Numbered from the stretch's first letter, positions 41,618 through 50,346 are shown. The stretch is DNA of 64,000 nt from CAG-217 sp963638105 (GCA_963638105.1 CAVHPP010000001.1:62001-126000), one strand, 5' to 3'. A program made the numbers and translations. The notes: generated by a model not told the origin, from the letters alone.

Positions 41618-43063
41618 TTATACAGGTGCCTTATGTGGATTTCTGCTTTTTCTATACGGCAGTGCAGACAGCAGATAGGCGATCCCCGGTAGACACAGGA
41701 ATAAAAAGAACATAGCGAAGCGCGGCGTTGCAAAAGACGGATCCGTTGCGAAGTCGGCACCGGTATATAAAGCGCGGTTGATTTGACTGACGGAGGTACC
41801 GCTAAAGCCGCTGATCGCAAACACCAGCCCTTGCAGCAAAGCAGACACGCCGGTGGACAGCTTGATGAGTAAGGATTGCCCGGACACAAAAATGCCGTCC
41901 CGGCGTATGCCGCTTTCTTTCTCCGTTTGGTCTGCTGCGTCTGCAATTAAAATGGATTGCACGGTATTGACCAGACCGCAGCAAAACATATTACAAAACA
42001 GAAGCAGGATCAAGAGCGTAAAGGGCAGGGCTTGCGTTAGCTGCTGCGGTCGGCAAAGAAACAGCGCAAAGGCGGACAATAAAGCCAGTCCCGCAAATAC
42101 ATTGGCTTGTGCAAATGTGGTGGCTGCGCCGTACTTGTCTGCCAGTTTGGGAGCTACACCTGCGGCGATGAGTTGGCCTAAAAAGGCCGGAATGCCTAAG
42201 AACAGCATATAGTGCACATAAGGCGTGCGCCCGTTATTGCCAAAGTAGTAAGACAGCACGGTCATTTGCAGCAAATTCATCAGCCCGGTAGGCGTGCGCA
42301 GCAATCCGGAGAGCAAAATGCGACGATAACTTTGCATGCGCCACATTTCCGTAAGATTTTGCCATAGGCTGCGCTTTTCTGCCGGTGGAGCGGTCACGCG
42401 CTCCCGGGTGCAAAAGCCTACCGGCTGAAACAGGAGCGTGCCCAGGAACAAAAAGCTGCCGCAAACCAAGACGGTTCCCATTTGCAGCCCCAAGGTAGGG
42501 TCGTTTCGCTGTTTGGAAAAGTGATTGCCCGCAGCCTGCGATAACGGCAATAGCAGCAAACTGATACCGGCGCCGCAAATTCCTGCAACGATCCGTGCCT
42601 GTGCCAGCAATGCGTTGCGGTCCTTGCGGATTTTTGTCATTAAGTTTGGCAATGTCCATAGCGCTACGTCGCCGAAGCAAAAGCAAATGCCAAAGCCGAT
42701 GAAACTAAGCCCGGCAGCCAGTAAGATACCCAGGCGGGCGGTGGATGTTTCTGCTGCCGTATAGGAACGATTAAGAAAGCAGAGCAGCGAGAACATAAAA
42801 ATCGGCAGCGGCGAAAATATAAGATAAGTGCGGCATTTGCCTTTGGTATTTTGACTGCGGTCAATGCGCATACCCACATAGGGATCACACAGGAATTCGG
42901 CTATTTTAGATAGCAGGGTGATGGTGCTGATGGCCAGTGCAGGCAAAAAGATCACACTTTGAAAATAGTAGGTCAGCCCGGTGCCGATCACGCCGTATAC
43001 CAAGTTTTGACCCAGCATACCCAGTAGGTAGACGGTTCGTTCTCTTTTTGTGTAAGTATCCAT
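41618..43063 (-). CDS. MFS transporter of the GPH type under TetR control
   Basis: 481 aa with about 12 membrane segments. The loop KIAEFLCDPYVGMRIDRSQNTKGKCRTYLIFSP (outline) matches the GPH family of sugar/cation symporters, though the Asp-rich signature differs from the carrier at window start. Substrate unknown: sugar uptake or drug-like export are both possible; the TetR partner favours induced transport of a small molecule. Start ATG 43063 with AGGAGG nearby. Its -10 overlaps a 19-bp palindrome. Confidence 0.82.
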   Translation of the reverse strand: MDTYTKRERTVYLLGMLGQNLVYGVIGTGLTYYFQSVIFLPALAISTITLLSKIAEFLCDPYVGMRIDRSQNTKGKCRTYLIFSPLPIFMFSLLCFLNRSYTAAETSTARLGILLAAGLSFIGFGICFCFGDVALWTLPNLMTKIRKDRNALLAQARIVAGICGAGISLLLLPLSQAAGNHFSKQRNDPTLGLQMGTVLVCGSFLFLGTLLFQPVGFCTRERVTAPPAEKRSLWQNLTEMWRMQSYRRILLSGLLRTPTGLMNLLQMTVLSYYFGNNGRTPYVHYMLFLGIPAFLGQLIAAGVAPKLADKYGAATTFAQANVFAGLALLSAFALFLCRPQQLTQALPFTLLILLLFCNMFCCGLVNTVQSILIADAADQTEKESGIRRDGIFVSGQSLLIKLSTGVSALLQGLVFAISGFSGTSVSQINRALYTGADFATDPSFATPRFAMFFLFLCLPGIAYLLSALPYRKSRNPHKAPV

Positions 43064-43073
43064 ATTTCCTCCT

Positions 43074-43092
43074 TACATACTAACGGTATGTA
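43074..43092 (-). promoter_or_regulatory. TetR-type operator 1 (MFS gene)
   Basis: 19-bp palindrome TACATAC-TAACG-GTATGTA, overlapping the predicted -10 and lying just before the ribosome site. Nearly identical to operator 2. Confidence 0.8.
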
Positions 43093-43117
43093 TAATTTCA
43101 AAGAATAGCCGCTGCAA
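43089..43117 (-). promoter_or_regulatory. Promoter of the MFS gene
   Basis: Minus strand TTGCAG (43117-43112), 17-base spacer, TATACA (43094-43089). The -35 lies in the tetR terminator-like hairpin and the -10 inside operator 1. Confidence 0.55.
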
Positions 43118-43125
43118 AGCAGCGG
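43098..43125 (-). terminator. Hairpin after tetR
   Basis: Minus strand CCGCTGC-TTT-GCAGCGG (43125-43109), then CTATTCTTT. Weak U tract, so partial termination at best. Confidence 0.45.
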
Positions 43126-43137
43126 GCGAATGGGCGT

Positions 43138-43767
43138 TTATAATTGATCTAAATAAGGTTGCAAGGGCGCTAAGTCCAGCCCGGTGGGTTCGCAAAGGGT
43201 ACAGAGAAATGCCAGCTTTTGCTTCCTTTTTTCGGGACCATCGGCAAATACCAGTGGGCTTAGCCAAAGATTGGCAAGCAGCGCCACCACTTCTGCAAAG
43301 GCTGTCGGTTCGGCCACTTGCAGCGAACCGTCGGCAATGCCCGCTTCGACCACCGGCAAAAAGGCGGTAGGCGCAATTTCTTCTACGCTGCGATACAGCA
43401 AGTCGCGCAGCATTTGGGGAGAGTTACGCAGTTGCACACCCAGTTTGCGGAATTGGACTTCCTGTGGGTCTGTAATGGCAGCGAGCAGCATTTGGGTCAG
43501 CTTTTGACTGCCAGTTAATGTTGTGGATACTGCGATTTTTTGCCAAGTGGCGGACAGGGAATTGTTCTCAAAAATACGGGCGGCAACGGCGTTTAAGATT
43601 GCTTCCTTGGAGGAAAAATGGTGGTACACCGCGCCTTTGGTCAAGCCGCCCAGCTGGTCGATGATATTCTGTATGGTAGTGTGTTCGTACCCCTGCTGCA
43701 AAAACAGGCGTGTGGCGGTATCTAAAATTTGTTCCCGGGTCTGTTCCGGGTATTTATTCCTGCTCAT
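43138..43767 (-). CDS. TetR/AcrR family transcriptional regulator
   Basis: 209 aa. N-terminal DNA-binding domain REQILDTATRLFLQQGYEHTTIQNIIDQLG-LTKGAVYHHFSSKEAIL (outline) is classic TetR; the C-terminal ligand domain is variable. The 19-bp palindrome at 43778-43796 directly downstream of its -10 indicates autorepression, and the same site before the MFS gene indicates joint control. Ligand unknown. ATG 43767 follows AAGGAGGAG. Confidence 0.93.
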   Translation of the reverse strand: MSRNKYPEQTREQILDTATRLFLQQGYEHTTIQNIIDQLGGLTKGAVYHHFSSKEAILNAVAARIFENNSLSATWQKIAVSTTLTGSQKLTQMLLAAITDPQEVQFRKLGVQLRNSPQMLRDLLYRSVEEIAPTAFLPVVEAGIADGSLQVAEPTAFAEVVALLANLWLSPLVFADGPEKRKQKLAFLCTLCEPTGLDLAPLQPYLDQL

Positions 43768-43777
43768 GGCTCCTCCT

Positions 43778-43796
43778 TACATACCAATGGTATGTA
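43778..43796 (-). promoter_or_regulatory. TetR-type operator 2 (tetR gene)
   Basis: Palindrome TACATACC-AAT-GGTATGTA, 19 bp with perfect 8-bp arms, between the tetR -10 and its ribosome site. Confidence 0.85.
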
Positions 43797-43799
43797 TAA

Positions 43800-43828
43800 A
43801 GCATAACACAGGTTTGCTCCTTTGTCAA
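43800..43828 (-). promoter_or_regulatory. tetR promoter
   Basis: Minus strand TTGACA (43828-43823), 17-base spacer, TATGCT (43805-43800), immediately upstream of operator 2. Confidence 0.7.
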
Positions 43829-43862
43829 TAAGAAAAAGCAGCCTGCCGTAGCAGACTGCTTT
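43829..43862 (-). terminator. Terminator after gdhA
   Basis: Minus strand 12-bp stem with one G-U pair (43862-43851 with 43846-43835), TACG loop, then TTCTT. Confidence 0.85.
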
Positions 43863-43885
43863 GTGTTTATATGAGATTTGTTGGA

Positions 43886-45217
43886 TCAAACCACGCCCTG
43901 CGCCATCATGGCATCGGCCACTTTCATAAAGCCGGCGATGTTGGCACCAACAACGAAGTTGTCCGGGGCATTGTACTTTTCACAAGCCTCTTTCATGTTG
44001 TGGTAGATGTTGACCATAATGCCTTGTAGCTTGGCGTCTACCTCATCAAAAGTCCAGCTGGAGCGGATGGAGTTCTGGCCCATCTCCAGTGCGGAGGTGG
44101 CTACGCCGCCGGCGTTGGAAGCTTTGCCGGGCAGGAACAGAATGTGCTTTTGCAGGAACACCTCTGTGGCCGCTGCGTCCGTAGGCATATTGGCGCCCTC
44201 ACACACTGCGTAGCAGCCGGTGTCTACCAGGCGCTGGGCCTGCGCGGCGTGGATCTCATTCTGGGTGGCGCAGGGGAGCGCCACATCGCAGGTTACGGCG
44301 TCCCACACAGAGCCCTCTGCATAAGTGGCGGTGGGGTGGCTCTCCGCATACACAGAAATGCGCTTTCTGTCCACTTCCTTAATCTGCTTTACAGCCTCTA
44401 CATCAATGCCGTTTTCGTCAATCACGTAGCCGGTAGAATCGGAGCAGCAGATGACTTTTGCACCTAACTGCCGAGCCTTCTCCATGGCGTAAATGGCCAC
44501 ATTACCGGAGCCGGACACGGCCACACGAGCACCTTTAAGATCCTTACCGTGGTCCTTGAGCATTTCCTCGGTAATATACACCAAGCCGTAGCCGGTAGCC
44601 TCTGTACGAGCCAGGGAGCCGCCGAAGCTCAGGCCCTTCCCGGTGAGCACGCCCTCGGAGCGGTTCGTCAGTTTTTTGTACTGACCGTATAAATAACCTA
44701 CCTCGCGGGCACCGGTGCCGATGTCGCCGGCGGGTACGTCCTCGTCCGCACCTACATATTTATACAGCTCATTCATAAATGCCTGACAGAAGCGCATCAC
44801 TTCCATATCGCTTTTGCCTTTGGGGTCAAAGTCAGAGCCGCCCTTGGCGCCGCCGATGGGCAGGCCGGTCAGGCTGTTTTTGAAGATCTGCTCAAAGCCC
44901 AAAAACTTGATGATGGACAGGTTTACGCTGGGGTGCAGGCGCAGACCGCCTTTGTAGGGGCCGATTGCAGAGTTAAACTGCACGCGGTAGCCGCGGTTTA
45001 CATGCACCTGGCCATGATCGTCCACCCACGGAATGCGGAACATGATCTGCCGTTCCGGCTCAACCAACCGCTCCAGCAAGCCGGTTTTTTGGTATTTCGG
45101 ATCGTTGTTGACCACCGGCGCCAATGCGTCTAAAACCTCTGTGGCGGCCTGGATAAATTCCGGCTGATCCGGGTTCTTTGCTTTCAGATCTGCCAGCACT
45201 TTTTCTGTATAAGTCAT
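43886..45217 (-). CDS. gdhA: Glutamate dehydrogenase, NADP-type
   Basis: 443 aa, hexameric GDH length. RGYRVQFNSAIGPYKGGLRLHPSVN, KNSLTGLPIGGAKGGSDFDPKGKS (with the catalytic Lys) and the Rossmann segment VAVSGSGNVAIYAMEKA with CSDS after the second strand, which favours NADP(H) (quoted in outline). Forms glutamate from 2-oxoglutarate and ammonia; in gut Clostridia this is a main ammonia entry. Single gene with its own consensus-like promoter and terminator. Confidence 0.96.
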   Translation of the reverse strand: MTYTEKVLADLKAKNPDQPEFIQAATEVLDALAPVVNNDPKYQKTGLLERLVEPERQIMFRIPWVDDHGQVHVNRGYRVQFNSAIGPYKGGLRLHPSVNLSIIKFLGFEQIFKNSLTGLPIGGAKGGSDFDPKGKSDMEVMRFCQAFMNELYKYVGADEDVPAGDIGTGAREVGYLYGQYKKLTNRSEGVLTGKGLSFGGSLARTEATGYGLVYITEEMLKDHGKDLKGARVAVSGSGNVAIYAMEKARQLGAKVICCSDSTGYVIDENGIDVEAVKQIKEVDRKRISVYAESHPTATYAEGSVWDAVTCDVALPCATQNEIHAAQAQRLVDTGCYAVCEGANMPTDAAATEVFLQKHILFLPGKASNAGGVATSALEMGQNSIRSSWTFDEVDAKLQGIMVNIYHNMKEACEKYNAPDNFVVGANIAGFMKVADAMMAQGVV

Positions 45218-45265
45218 ACAAAATCCCTCTCTTCAGAAGCATTGCTTCCGTTTATTTTTGTATAA

Positions 45266-45294
45266 ATTATACCAATATCATAGGTATTAGTCAA
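45266..45294 (-). promoter_or_regulatory. gdhA promoter
   Basis: Minus strand TTGACT (45294-45289), 17-base spacer, TATAAT (45271-45266). Confidence 0.82.
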
Positions 45295-45324
45295 TGTACG
45301 CGTGTCTATTTTTCCACTTTGCAC

Positions 45325-45358
45325 AAAAAAGATTGCCGTGAGTTTTCACTCACGGCAA
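45325..45358 (-). terminator. Terminator after hpf
   Basis: Minus strand 10-bp perfect stem (45358-45349 with 45342-45333), 6-base loop, then TCTTTTTTG. Confidence 0.9.
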
Positions 45359-45393
45359 AATTGAATAAAAATGCGTTTTTCGGTGTACGCCGG

Positions 45394-45939
45394 TCAGCTA
45401 CAAATTAACTGACCGTAGCCTTTGCCTCGTTTGTAGATCACGCAGGTTTGGCCGTTCGGCGCCAGATAAACAAAGAAGCTGTGTCCCAGCATTTCCATTT
45501 GCACAATGGCCTCATCGTCGGTCATCATTTGCAATTGAATGTTCTTTTTGCGCTGAATATCCAAAGCGGAGCTGTCATAGCTCTCAAAGTCGTCCATGGT
45601 CACTTCTTCTATGGGCTCCAGCATGGAGGCAATCTGGTCAATGCCGCCCTTACGCTTCTTATCTACCAGGTAGGTCTTTAGCTTGCGCAGCTTTCGCTTC
45701 AGGTCGTCCACTGCCATATCAATGACCGGCTCAATCTTGTCTGCCCGTGCCTCGCCGCGGATAAAGGAGCCAATGTACTTGACTGTAATGTCGCACTTGT
45801 AGCCGTCTTTTACCTTGGCTAAGGTCACATCAAAGGAGGCGTTGTCCGGCAGCATTTTTTCAATGCGCTGCAGTTCTTTGTCAATACCGTCTTTGGTGCC
45901 TTGCTTTAGGTCAAATCCTCTTGCCGTAATGTTGATCAT
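45394..45939 (-). CDS. hpf: Ribosome hibernation promoting factor, long form
   Basis: 181 aa. N-terminal S30AE/YfiA domain (MINITARGFDLKQGTKDGIDKEL... about 1-100) and a C-terminal dimerisation domain (about 120-180, KNIQLQMMTDDEAIVQMEMLGHSFFVY in outline). Long HPF joins two 70S ribosomes into inactive 100S dimers in stationary phase. The start at 45939 is set by AAAGGGGTGAT; an extension to 45969 has no ribosome site. Linker about 20 residues. Confidence 0.95.
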   Translation of the reverse strand: MINITARGFDLKQGTKDGIDKELQRIEKMLPDNASFDVTLAKVKDGYKCDITVKYIGSFIRGEARADKIEPVIDMAVDDLKRKLRKLKTYLVDKKRKGGIDQIASMLEPIEEVTMDDFESYDSSALDIQRKKNIQLQMMTDDEAIVQMEMLGHSFFVYLAPNGQTCVIYKRGKGYGQLICS

Positions 45940-45983
45940 ACTATCACCCCTTTGGGAATTCAGAGGCATACCTCTGTACTCAT

Positions 45984-45989
45984 ATTATA
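45984..45989 (-). promoter_or_regulatory. Probable -10 element of hpf
   Basis: Minus strand TATAAT, 45 bases before the hpf start. No good -35 at 16-18 bases (TTTTTC only). The leader holds a small CAGAGG-CATA-CCTCTG hairpin at 45961-45976. Confidence 0.4.
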
Positions 45990-46015
45990 CACCACCGGGA
46001 GAAAAAGAAAAAGTA

Positions 46016-46044
46016 TTGAGGTTTGTGCTGTTTTGTAGTATAAT
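46016..46044 (+). promoter_or_regulatory. Promoter of the GH28-like gene
   Basis: TTGAGG (46016-46021), 17-base spacer, TATAAT (46039-46044); divergent from hpf. Confidence 0.65.
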
Positions 46045-46098
46045 ATATAGCCGACGGCTCCATTGCGGGCACAACGAAAATCGACGAGGATTTTACCT

Positions 46099-47709
46099 AT
46101 GCGTAAAACGAGACGAACCGGAATAGATAAGCTGCATACGCTGCTGTTTGGGCAGGATCTGCGGATTACAGAGGGCGAACCGTATTGTCAGGTGCGCCCT
46201 TTTGATTTTGCTGCGGATTTTGAGCCGCGGCACTTAACAAAACCGCTGCCCGCCCCGGCAGGGGAAGTGTTTGACATTCGCACCTTTGGAGCAGATCCGG
46301 CGGCGGAGGATAACGCTGTGGCCGTACAGCAGGCGGTGGATGCGGCGGCGAAAGTAGGCGGTACGGTGCTGGTGGATGGGGGGAGCTATCCCATGTCTAC
46401 GGTGGAGCTGCGCAGCGGGGTGACGCTGTTTATTACCCCGGGCAGCTTTCTTGCCGCGCGACCGGACGGTAAGGGCTTTCGCCACAAGGCGCTGCTGTAT
46501 GGCCGGGATCTAACCAATGTAACCCTCACCGGTGGCGGCGGTTTGGAGGGAGAGGGGCACCGCTTTGGCCTGCGCCCGGCGCTGCCGCAGAACTGTACTA
46601 AACCGGCAGACTTGATTGATGTGATCGAAATGCGGCGCACCTACCGTGCCCAGCTGCGCTTTGCCCACCCCAGTAAGTACGGCGGGCTGCTGTGCCTGGA
46701 GCAGTGCCAAGGGGTGCATATCCACCATTTTCTTTTCCAAAACAGCGCCCACTGGACCTGTCGGCTGCAAATGTGCCGGGATGTGCGGATAGAGTGCGCC
46801 GCCATTCGGAATAATCGAAATGTAGCCAACGCAGACGGCTTTGATATTGTAGGTGGGCAGGACTTGATCTTTCGCCACTGTATGGTGTCTACTGCGGACG
46901 ACGGTTTTGTTTTTAAGCACGCTGTATGGTTGGGCAGCAGCGGCGAAATGCGCCATATTTTGGTAGAGGACTGCCGGATAGACAGTCGCACCAACTGTAT
47001 AAAAATCGGCACGGAGACCACTTATCCCATTACGGATGTGACCGTGCGCCGATGCCGGCTGGAACTGCAAGATCTGTACCCGGGCGCTGTCAGCGGAATC
47101 AGTGTAGAGGCCTGCGACGGCTCCGTGGTGTCGCAGGTGCATTTTGAAGATATGGAGATGACCCGCTGCACCTGCCCGATTTTTGTGCGACTGGGCAACC
47201 GCAATCGGGCGGCTACCGTGACCGCAGAGAGTGCCAACGCGGTAGAGTTCGGCGCTAAGAAGCAGCCCGGCGGCACAGTGGACAAGCACCGCTTTGACGG
47301 CAAAAGCGCCGTGCGGGACATTACTTTTAATAGGATCACAGCCCGGGAGGCGGAAATCCCCATCATCCTTGCCGGGTATCGCCAGCAGGGTCGAACCCAT
47401 CGGGTGGAGCGGGTGACGCTGCGTGACGTGCAGATCACCTATGCCAATCGGCCGGAGATCGTGGATCGGCGGCTGTTTATCCCGGAATATGTGCGCACAT
47501 ATCCGGAGGGCTGGCGCTTTCGTAATCTGCCGTCCTACGGCATTTGGGCACGGCACACCCGGGACTTGTGCTGCTCCCATGTAACCGTTTTCCACCCTCG
47601 GTATACGCAGCGGCCGTTTCGCATTTTGCAAGACTGCCCCGGCGCTCGGCTCACCGATACATACGGCGAAAGTCAGGGCCTGTTTGGCACGGACGAAGAG
47701 AACGGATAA
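46099..47709 (+). CDS. GH28-like (polygalacturonase family) beta-helix protein
   Basis: 536 aa. Pectin-lyase-type fold: N-terminal FDIRTFGADPAAEDNAVAVQQAVD, then right-handed helix repeats. Family residues are N244-A-D246-G, D267-D268-G and R297-TNCIK302-I. The GHG motif expected between DD and R-I-K is replaced by GSSG, so activity is likely divergent from classical polygalacturonase. No signal peptide, so an intracellular exo-type role on imported uronides is plausible. ATG 46099 follows GAGGA; extension to 46063 is not supported. Confidence 0.8.
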   Translation: MRKTRRTGIDKLHTLLFGQDLRITEGEPYCQVRPFDFAADFEPRHLTKPLPAPAGEVFDIRTFGADPAAEDNAVAVQQAVDAAAKVGGTVLVDGGSYPMSTVELRSGVTLFITPGSFLAARPDGKGFRHKALLYGRDLTNVTLTGGGGLEGEGHRFGLRPALPQNCTKPADLIDVIEMRRTYRAQLRFAHPSKYGGLLCLEQCQGVHIHHFLFQNSAHWTCRLQMCRDVRIECAAIRNNRNVANADGFDIVGGQDLIFRHCMVSTADDGFVFKHAVWLGSSGEMRHILVEDCRIDSRTNCIKIGTETTYPITDVTVRRCRLELQDLYPGAVSGISVEACDGSVVSQVHFEDMEMTRCTCPIFVRLGNRNRAATVTAESANAVEFGAKKQPGGTVDKHRFDGKSAVRDITFNRITAREAEIPIILAGYRQQGRTHRVERVTLRDVQITYANRPEIVDRRLFIPEYVRTYPEGWRFRNLPSYGIWARHTRDLCCSHVTVFHPRYTQRPFRILQDCPGARLTDTYGESQGLFGTDEENG

Positions 47710-47724
47710 AAGAAAGTATAAGAA

Positions 47725-47752
47725 AAGAGCACACCATAATCGGTGTGCTCTT
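47725..47752. terminator. Bidirectional terminator between GH28-like gene and mmsA
   Basis: 11-bp perfect stem AAGAGCACACC/GGTGTGCTCTT (47725-47735 with 47742-47752); T-rich on the minus side (TTCTTAT). Serves two convergent genes. Confidence 0.85.
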
Positions 47753-47766
47753 GCTGTTTATCCGGC

Positions 47767-49272
47767 TTAGATGGTGCCATCCCAGGTGGAGACTTCCGTT
47801 GCCTTTTTCTCCTCCTCATCGAACCAGTGGGTGGTGACCGCCTTGCTCTCTGTGTAGAAGCGATAAGCGTCTTTACCCAGGCAATGCAGGTCGCCGAAGA
47901 AGGACTTTTTGTGCCCGCTGAAGGGGATAAAGCCTACCGGTACCGGAATACCCACATTGATGCCGACCTGGCCGCCGTCGGTACGGCGGGCAAACTCACG
48001 GGCATAGTAGCCGCTTTGGGTATAGATCACGGAGCCGTTGGCATAGGGGTTGGCGTTCATAATGGCCAAGCCCTCCTCAAAGTCCTTGCACCGCTTAATG
48101 CACAGCACCGGACCAAAGACTTCCTCATCGCCGATGGTCATATCTGCCGTTACATGGTCAAAGATGGTGGGGCCTACAAAGTAACCGTTCTCGTAGCCCT
48201 CCACAACGGTGTTGCGGCCGTCCAGCACCAGGGTGGCACCCTCGGCTACGCCCTTGTCAATATCGGCCAGCACCTCTTTATAATGCTTTTCATAAGTGAT
48301 GGGGCCCAGGCGGGAGCTCTTGTCCCAGGCGGGACCGCAGTTTACTTTCTCCGCCTGCTTTTTCAGCTCTGCCACAAAGGCGTCTGCAATGCTGTCCTGC
48401 ACCACACAGCAGGACAGCGCCATGCAGCGCTGACCGGCACAGCCGAATGCGGAGTTGATCACGCCGGCAACCGTACGCTCTAAGGCACAGTCTTCCATCA
48501 CCAGGGCATGGTTCTTGGCCTGGCACAGGGCCTGGCAGCGCTTGCCGTTGGCAGCGGCTTTTTCATAGATTTTCAGACCCACCGGGGTGGAGCCAACAAA
48601 GGTAATGCCTTTAACATCCGGGTGCTCCAGAATTGTGTTGATCTCATTGCGGGAGCAGGTGACCACATTGATGACACCGTCCGGCACGCCTGCGTCCTTG
48701 TACAGCTGGGCAAAGAGCATGGCGGTCTTGGGGGTCAGGGAAGCGGCTTTCAGTACCAAGGTGTTGCCGGTGGCAATACAGGTGGGTGCCATCCAGCCAA
48801 AGGGGATCATGGCCGGGAAGTTTACAGGCACAATGCCGGCAAACACGCCCAGCGGCTCTCTGTATTTCACGGTATCGTACCCGCGGGAGGCGTCCATAAT
48901 GGACTCACCCATCATCAGGGACGGTACCTGGGTGGCCAGCTCCGTGCCCTCTTTTGCCTTGAGCACATCTCCCTCGGATTCTGCCCAAACCTTGCCGTTT
49001 TCCTTGGCAACGCTCATGGTCAGTTCGTCCATGCGCTCCAGGATCAGTTCCCGCACTCTGTATAGAATCTGTGCCCGCTTAATGGCCGGGGTGGCGCTCC
49101 AGCCCGGATAGGCAGCTTTGGCGGCCGCAATGGCCTCCAGCACCTCATCGTTGGTGCAGCAGGGCGCCTGACCGGTGACCTCGCCGGTGGACGGATTGTG
49201 CAGGTCGTACCATTTGTCCGTCTTGGACTCACGGAACTGGCCGTTTACAAAATACTTTAGCTTTTCTGCCAT
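47767..49272 (-). CDS. mmsA: CoA-acylating methylmalonate-semialdehyde dehydrogenase
   Basis: 501 aa aldehyde dehydrogenase. Catalytic C283 in FGCAGQRCMALS; NAD site GITFVGSTPVG; PLGVFAGIVPVNFPAMIPFGWMAPT (outline) is the MMSDH group rather than general ALDH. Converts methylmalonate or malonate semialdehyde to propionyl- or acetyl-CoA in valine, inositol or beta-alanine use. No iol genes are adjacent, so the route is open. ATG 49272 follows AGAGGT; the frame to 49314 crosses the ribosome site and is rejected. Confidence 0.9.
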   Translation of the reverse strand: MAEKLKYFVNGQFRESKTDKWYDLHNPSTGEVTGQAPCCTNDEVLEAIAAAKAAYPGWSATPAIKRAQILYRVRELILERMDELTMSVAKENGKVWAESEGDVLKAKEGTELATQVPSLMMGESIMDASRGYDTVKYREPLGVFAGIVPVNFPAMIPFGWMAPTCIATGNTLVLKAASLTPKTAMLFAQLYKDAGVPDGVINVVTCSRNEINTILEHPDVKGITFVGSTPVGLKIYEKAAANGKRCQALCQAKNHALVMEDCALERTVAGVINSAFGCAGQRCMALSCCVVQDSIADAFVAELKKQAEKVNCGPAWDKSSRLGPITYEKHYKEVLADIDKGVAEGATLVLDGRNTVVEGYENGYFVGPTIFDHVTADMTIGDEEVFGPVLCIKRCKDFEEGLAIMNANPYANGSVIYTQSGYYAREFARRTDGGQVGINVGIPVPVGFIPFSGHKKSFFGDLHCLGKDAYRFYTESKAVTTHWFDEEEKKATEVSTWDGTI

Positions 49273-49328
49273 AGATTTTACCTCTCTTATCCTCCCCGCC
49301 GCAAAGCGGAGCATAATTTTGCAATTTC

Positions 49329-49358
49329 ATTGTACCACAGCCTCTACGCCAAAATCAA
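49329..49358 (-). promoter_or_regulatory. mmsA promoter
   Basis: Minus strand TTGATT (49358-49353), 18-base spacer, TACAAT (49334-49329). Confidence 0.55.
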
Positions 49359-49465
49359 TACCCAGCCGTCGAGAACAGCCTAAATTGAACAAAAGTGCGC
49401 TTGCCGTCACATTTGATTGACTCCTGCATAGAATGGGTAAGAAATAACGGCAAAGAAGGGGTAGT

Positions 49466-50074
49466 ATGGGCGAACGTACCGTGGTATTGGTGGGCGGCAA
49501 CAATGGGGGTAAGGAGAATTTGCTGCAGGAGCTTTTAGGGCGGCGGCAGGGTGGTGCCTGGTGCTATTCGTATCGGCATATTACTTATGATTTGCGGCTG
49601 CTGCCTCTGTGCGCTCTGCAAAGTCCGGCGCTGCGCGGGGCGGACTGTACGGTGCTGGTGACCCCGGCGTTGGATTTGCAGCGGGCACTGGCGGCACTGC
49701 CTGCCCTTTGGCAGCGCAGTCATCGGCTGGTGGTGTACATCACTGATCGGGGTGCCGCCCGGCGGCGCGGTGTTATCATTGACCCGGCAGCGCTGTCTGC
49801 CGGGCTGGGGTGCCCGGTGGTGGTGGCCACCCCTTACAGCAGCCGTGGGGTTAATCGGCTGCTGGCTGCGGTGGACCGGGTGGTACATTTTCCGCCGGTG
49901 CCCCATACCCTGGGGGATACGCATATCCAAACGGTACTGGCGGCAGCGGTGCGCCCGGGGAACCGGGTGCGCACATTCCGTCGGTGCCGGGTGTGGACGG
50001 CGGCGCTGTGCGTGACCCTGTGGGCGTTGGCTGCTTTGCTCTTGGCGCTGCTATTGCATTTTGGCAGGGGATAG
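49466..50074 (+). CDS. Degenerate FeoB-like G-domain protein with C-terminal membrane helix
   Basis: 202 aa. Residues 5-23 (VVLVGGNNGGKENLLQELLG) line up with a FeoB G1 loop, but the Ser/Thr after Lys16 is Glu. The block LDLQRALAALPALWQR...VVYI, then RRGVIIDPAALSAGLGCPVVVATPYSSRGVNRLLAAV (outline), follows FeoB's LERNLYLTLQLLE...RGI.ID...LG.PVV.TSA..G.G...L with the NKxD motif lost (ITDRG). A single membrane helix lies at about 178-200. The FeoB permease domain is absent and no feoA/feoB is in the window. GTP binding is doubtful. No clear promoter; ribosome site AAGGGG. Confidence 0.6.
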   Translation: MGERTVVLVGGNNGGKENLLQELLGRRQGGAWCYSYRHITYDLRLLPLCALQSPALRGADCTVLVTPALDLQRALAALPALWQRSHRLVVYITDRGAARRRGVIIDPAALSAGLGCPVVVATPYSSRGVNRLLAAVDRVVHFPPVPHTLGDTHIQTVLAAAVRPGNRVRTFRRCRVWTAALCVTLWALAALLLALLLHFGRG

Positions 50075-50168
50075 AGCGTTTTCCGGTCATATATTTGAGA
50101 GAGAAAACCGCAGCCCTGACATTCTCTGCAAAAGGCATCGGGTTCGGCATGACTTTTCCACAGTTTGA

Positions 50169-50195
50169 AGCGGCAGCAAATGCTGCCGCTTTTTT
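50169..50195 (+). terminator. Terminator after the FeoB-like gene
   Basis: 9-bp perfect stem (50169-50177 with 50182-50190), AAAT loop, then a T run. Confidence 0.85.
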
Positions 50196-50277
50196 CTTTG
50201 CTGTACTGCTTTAACGCTGTGCTACGCTACAATTTTCTGAATTTGGCGAATATTTATGCAAAATTATGGATTTCTGC

Positions 50278-50306
50278 TTGCATTTTTGTCAGAGTTATCT
50301 TAAAAT
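50278..50306 (+). promoter_or_regulatory. Promoter of the M28 peptidase gene
   Basis: TTGCAT (50278-50283), 17-base spacer, TAAAAT (50301-50306), 40 bases before the start. Confidence 0.6.
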
Positions 50307-50346
50307 ATATTTATCTTTTTTCAAATTCTGAACAGGAGGCCTGAAC

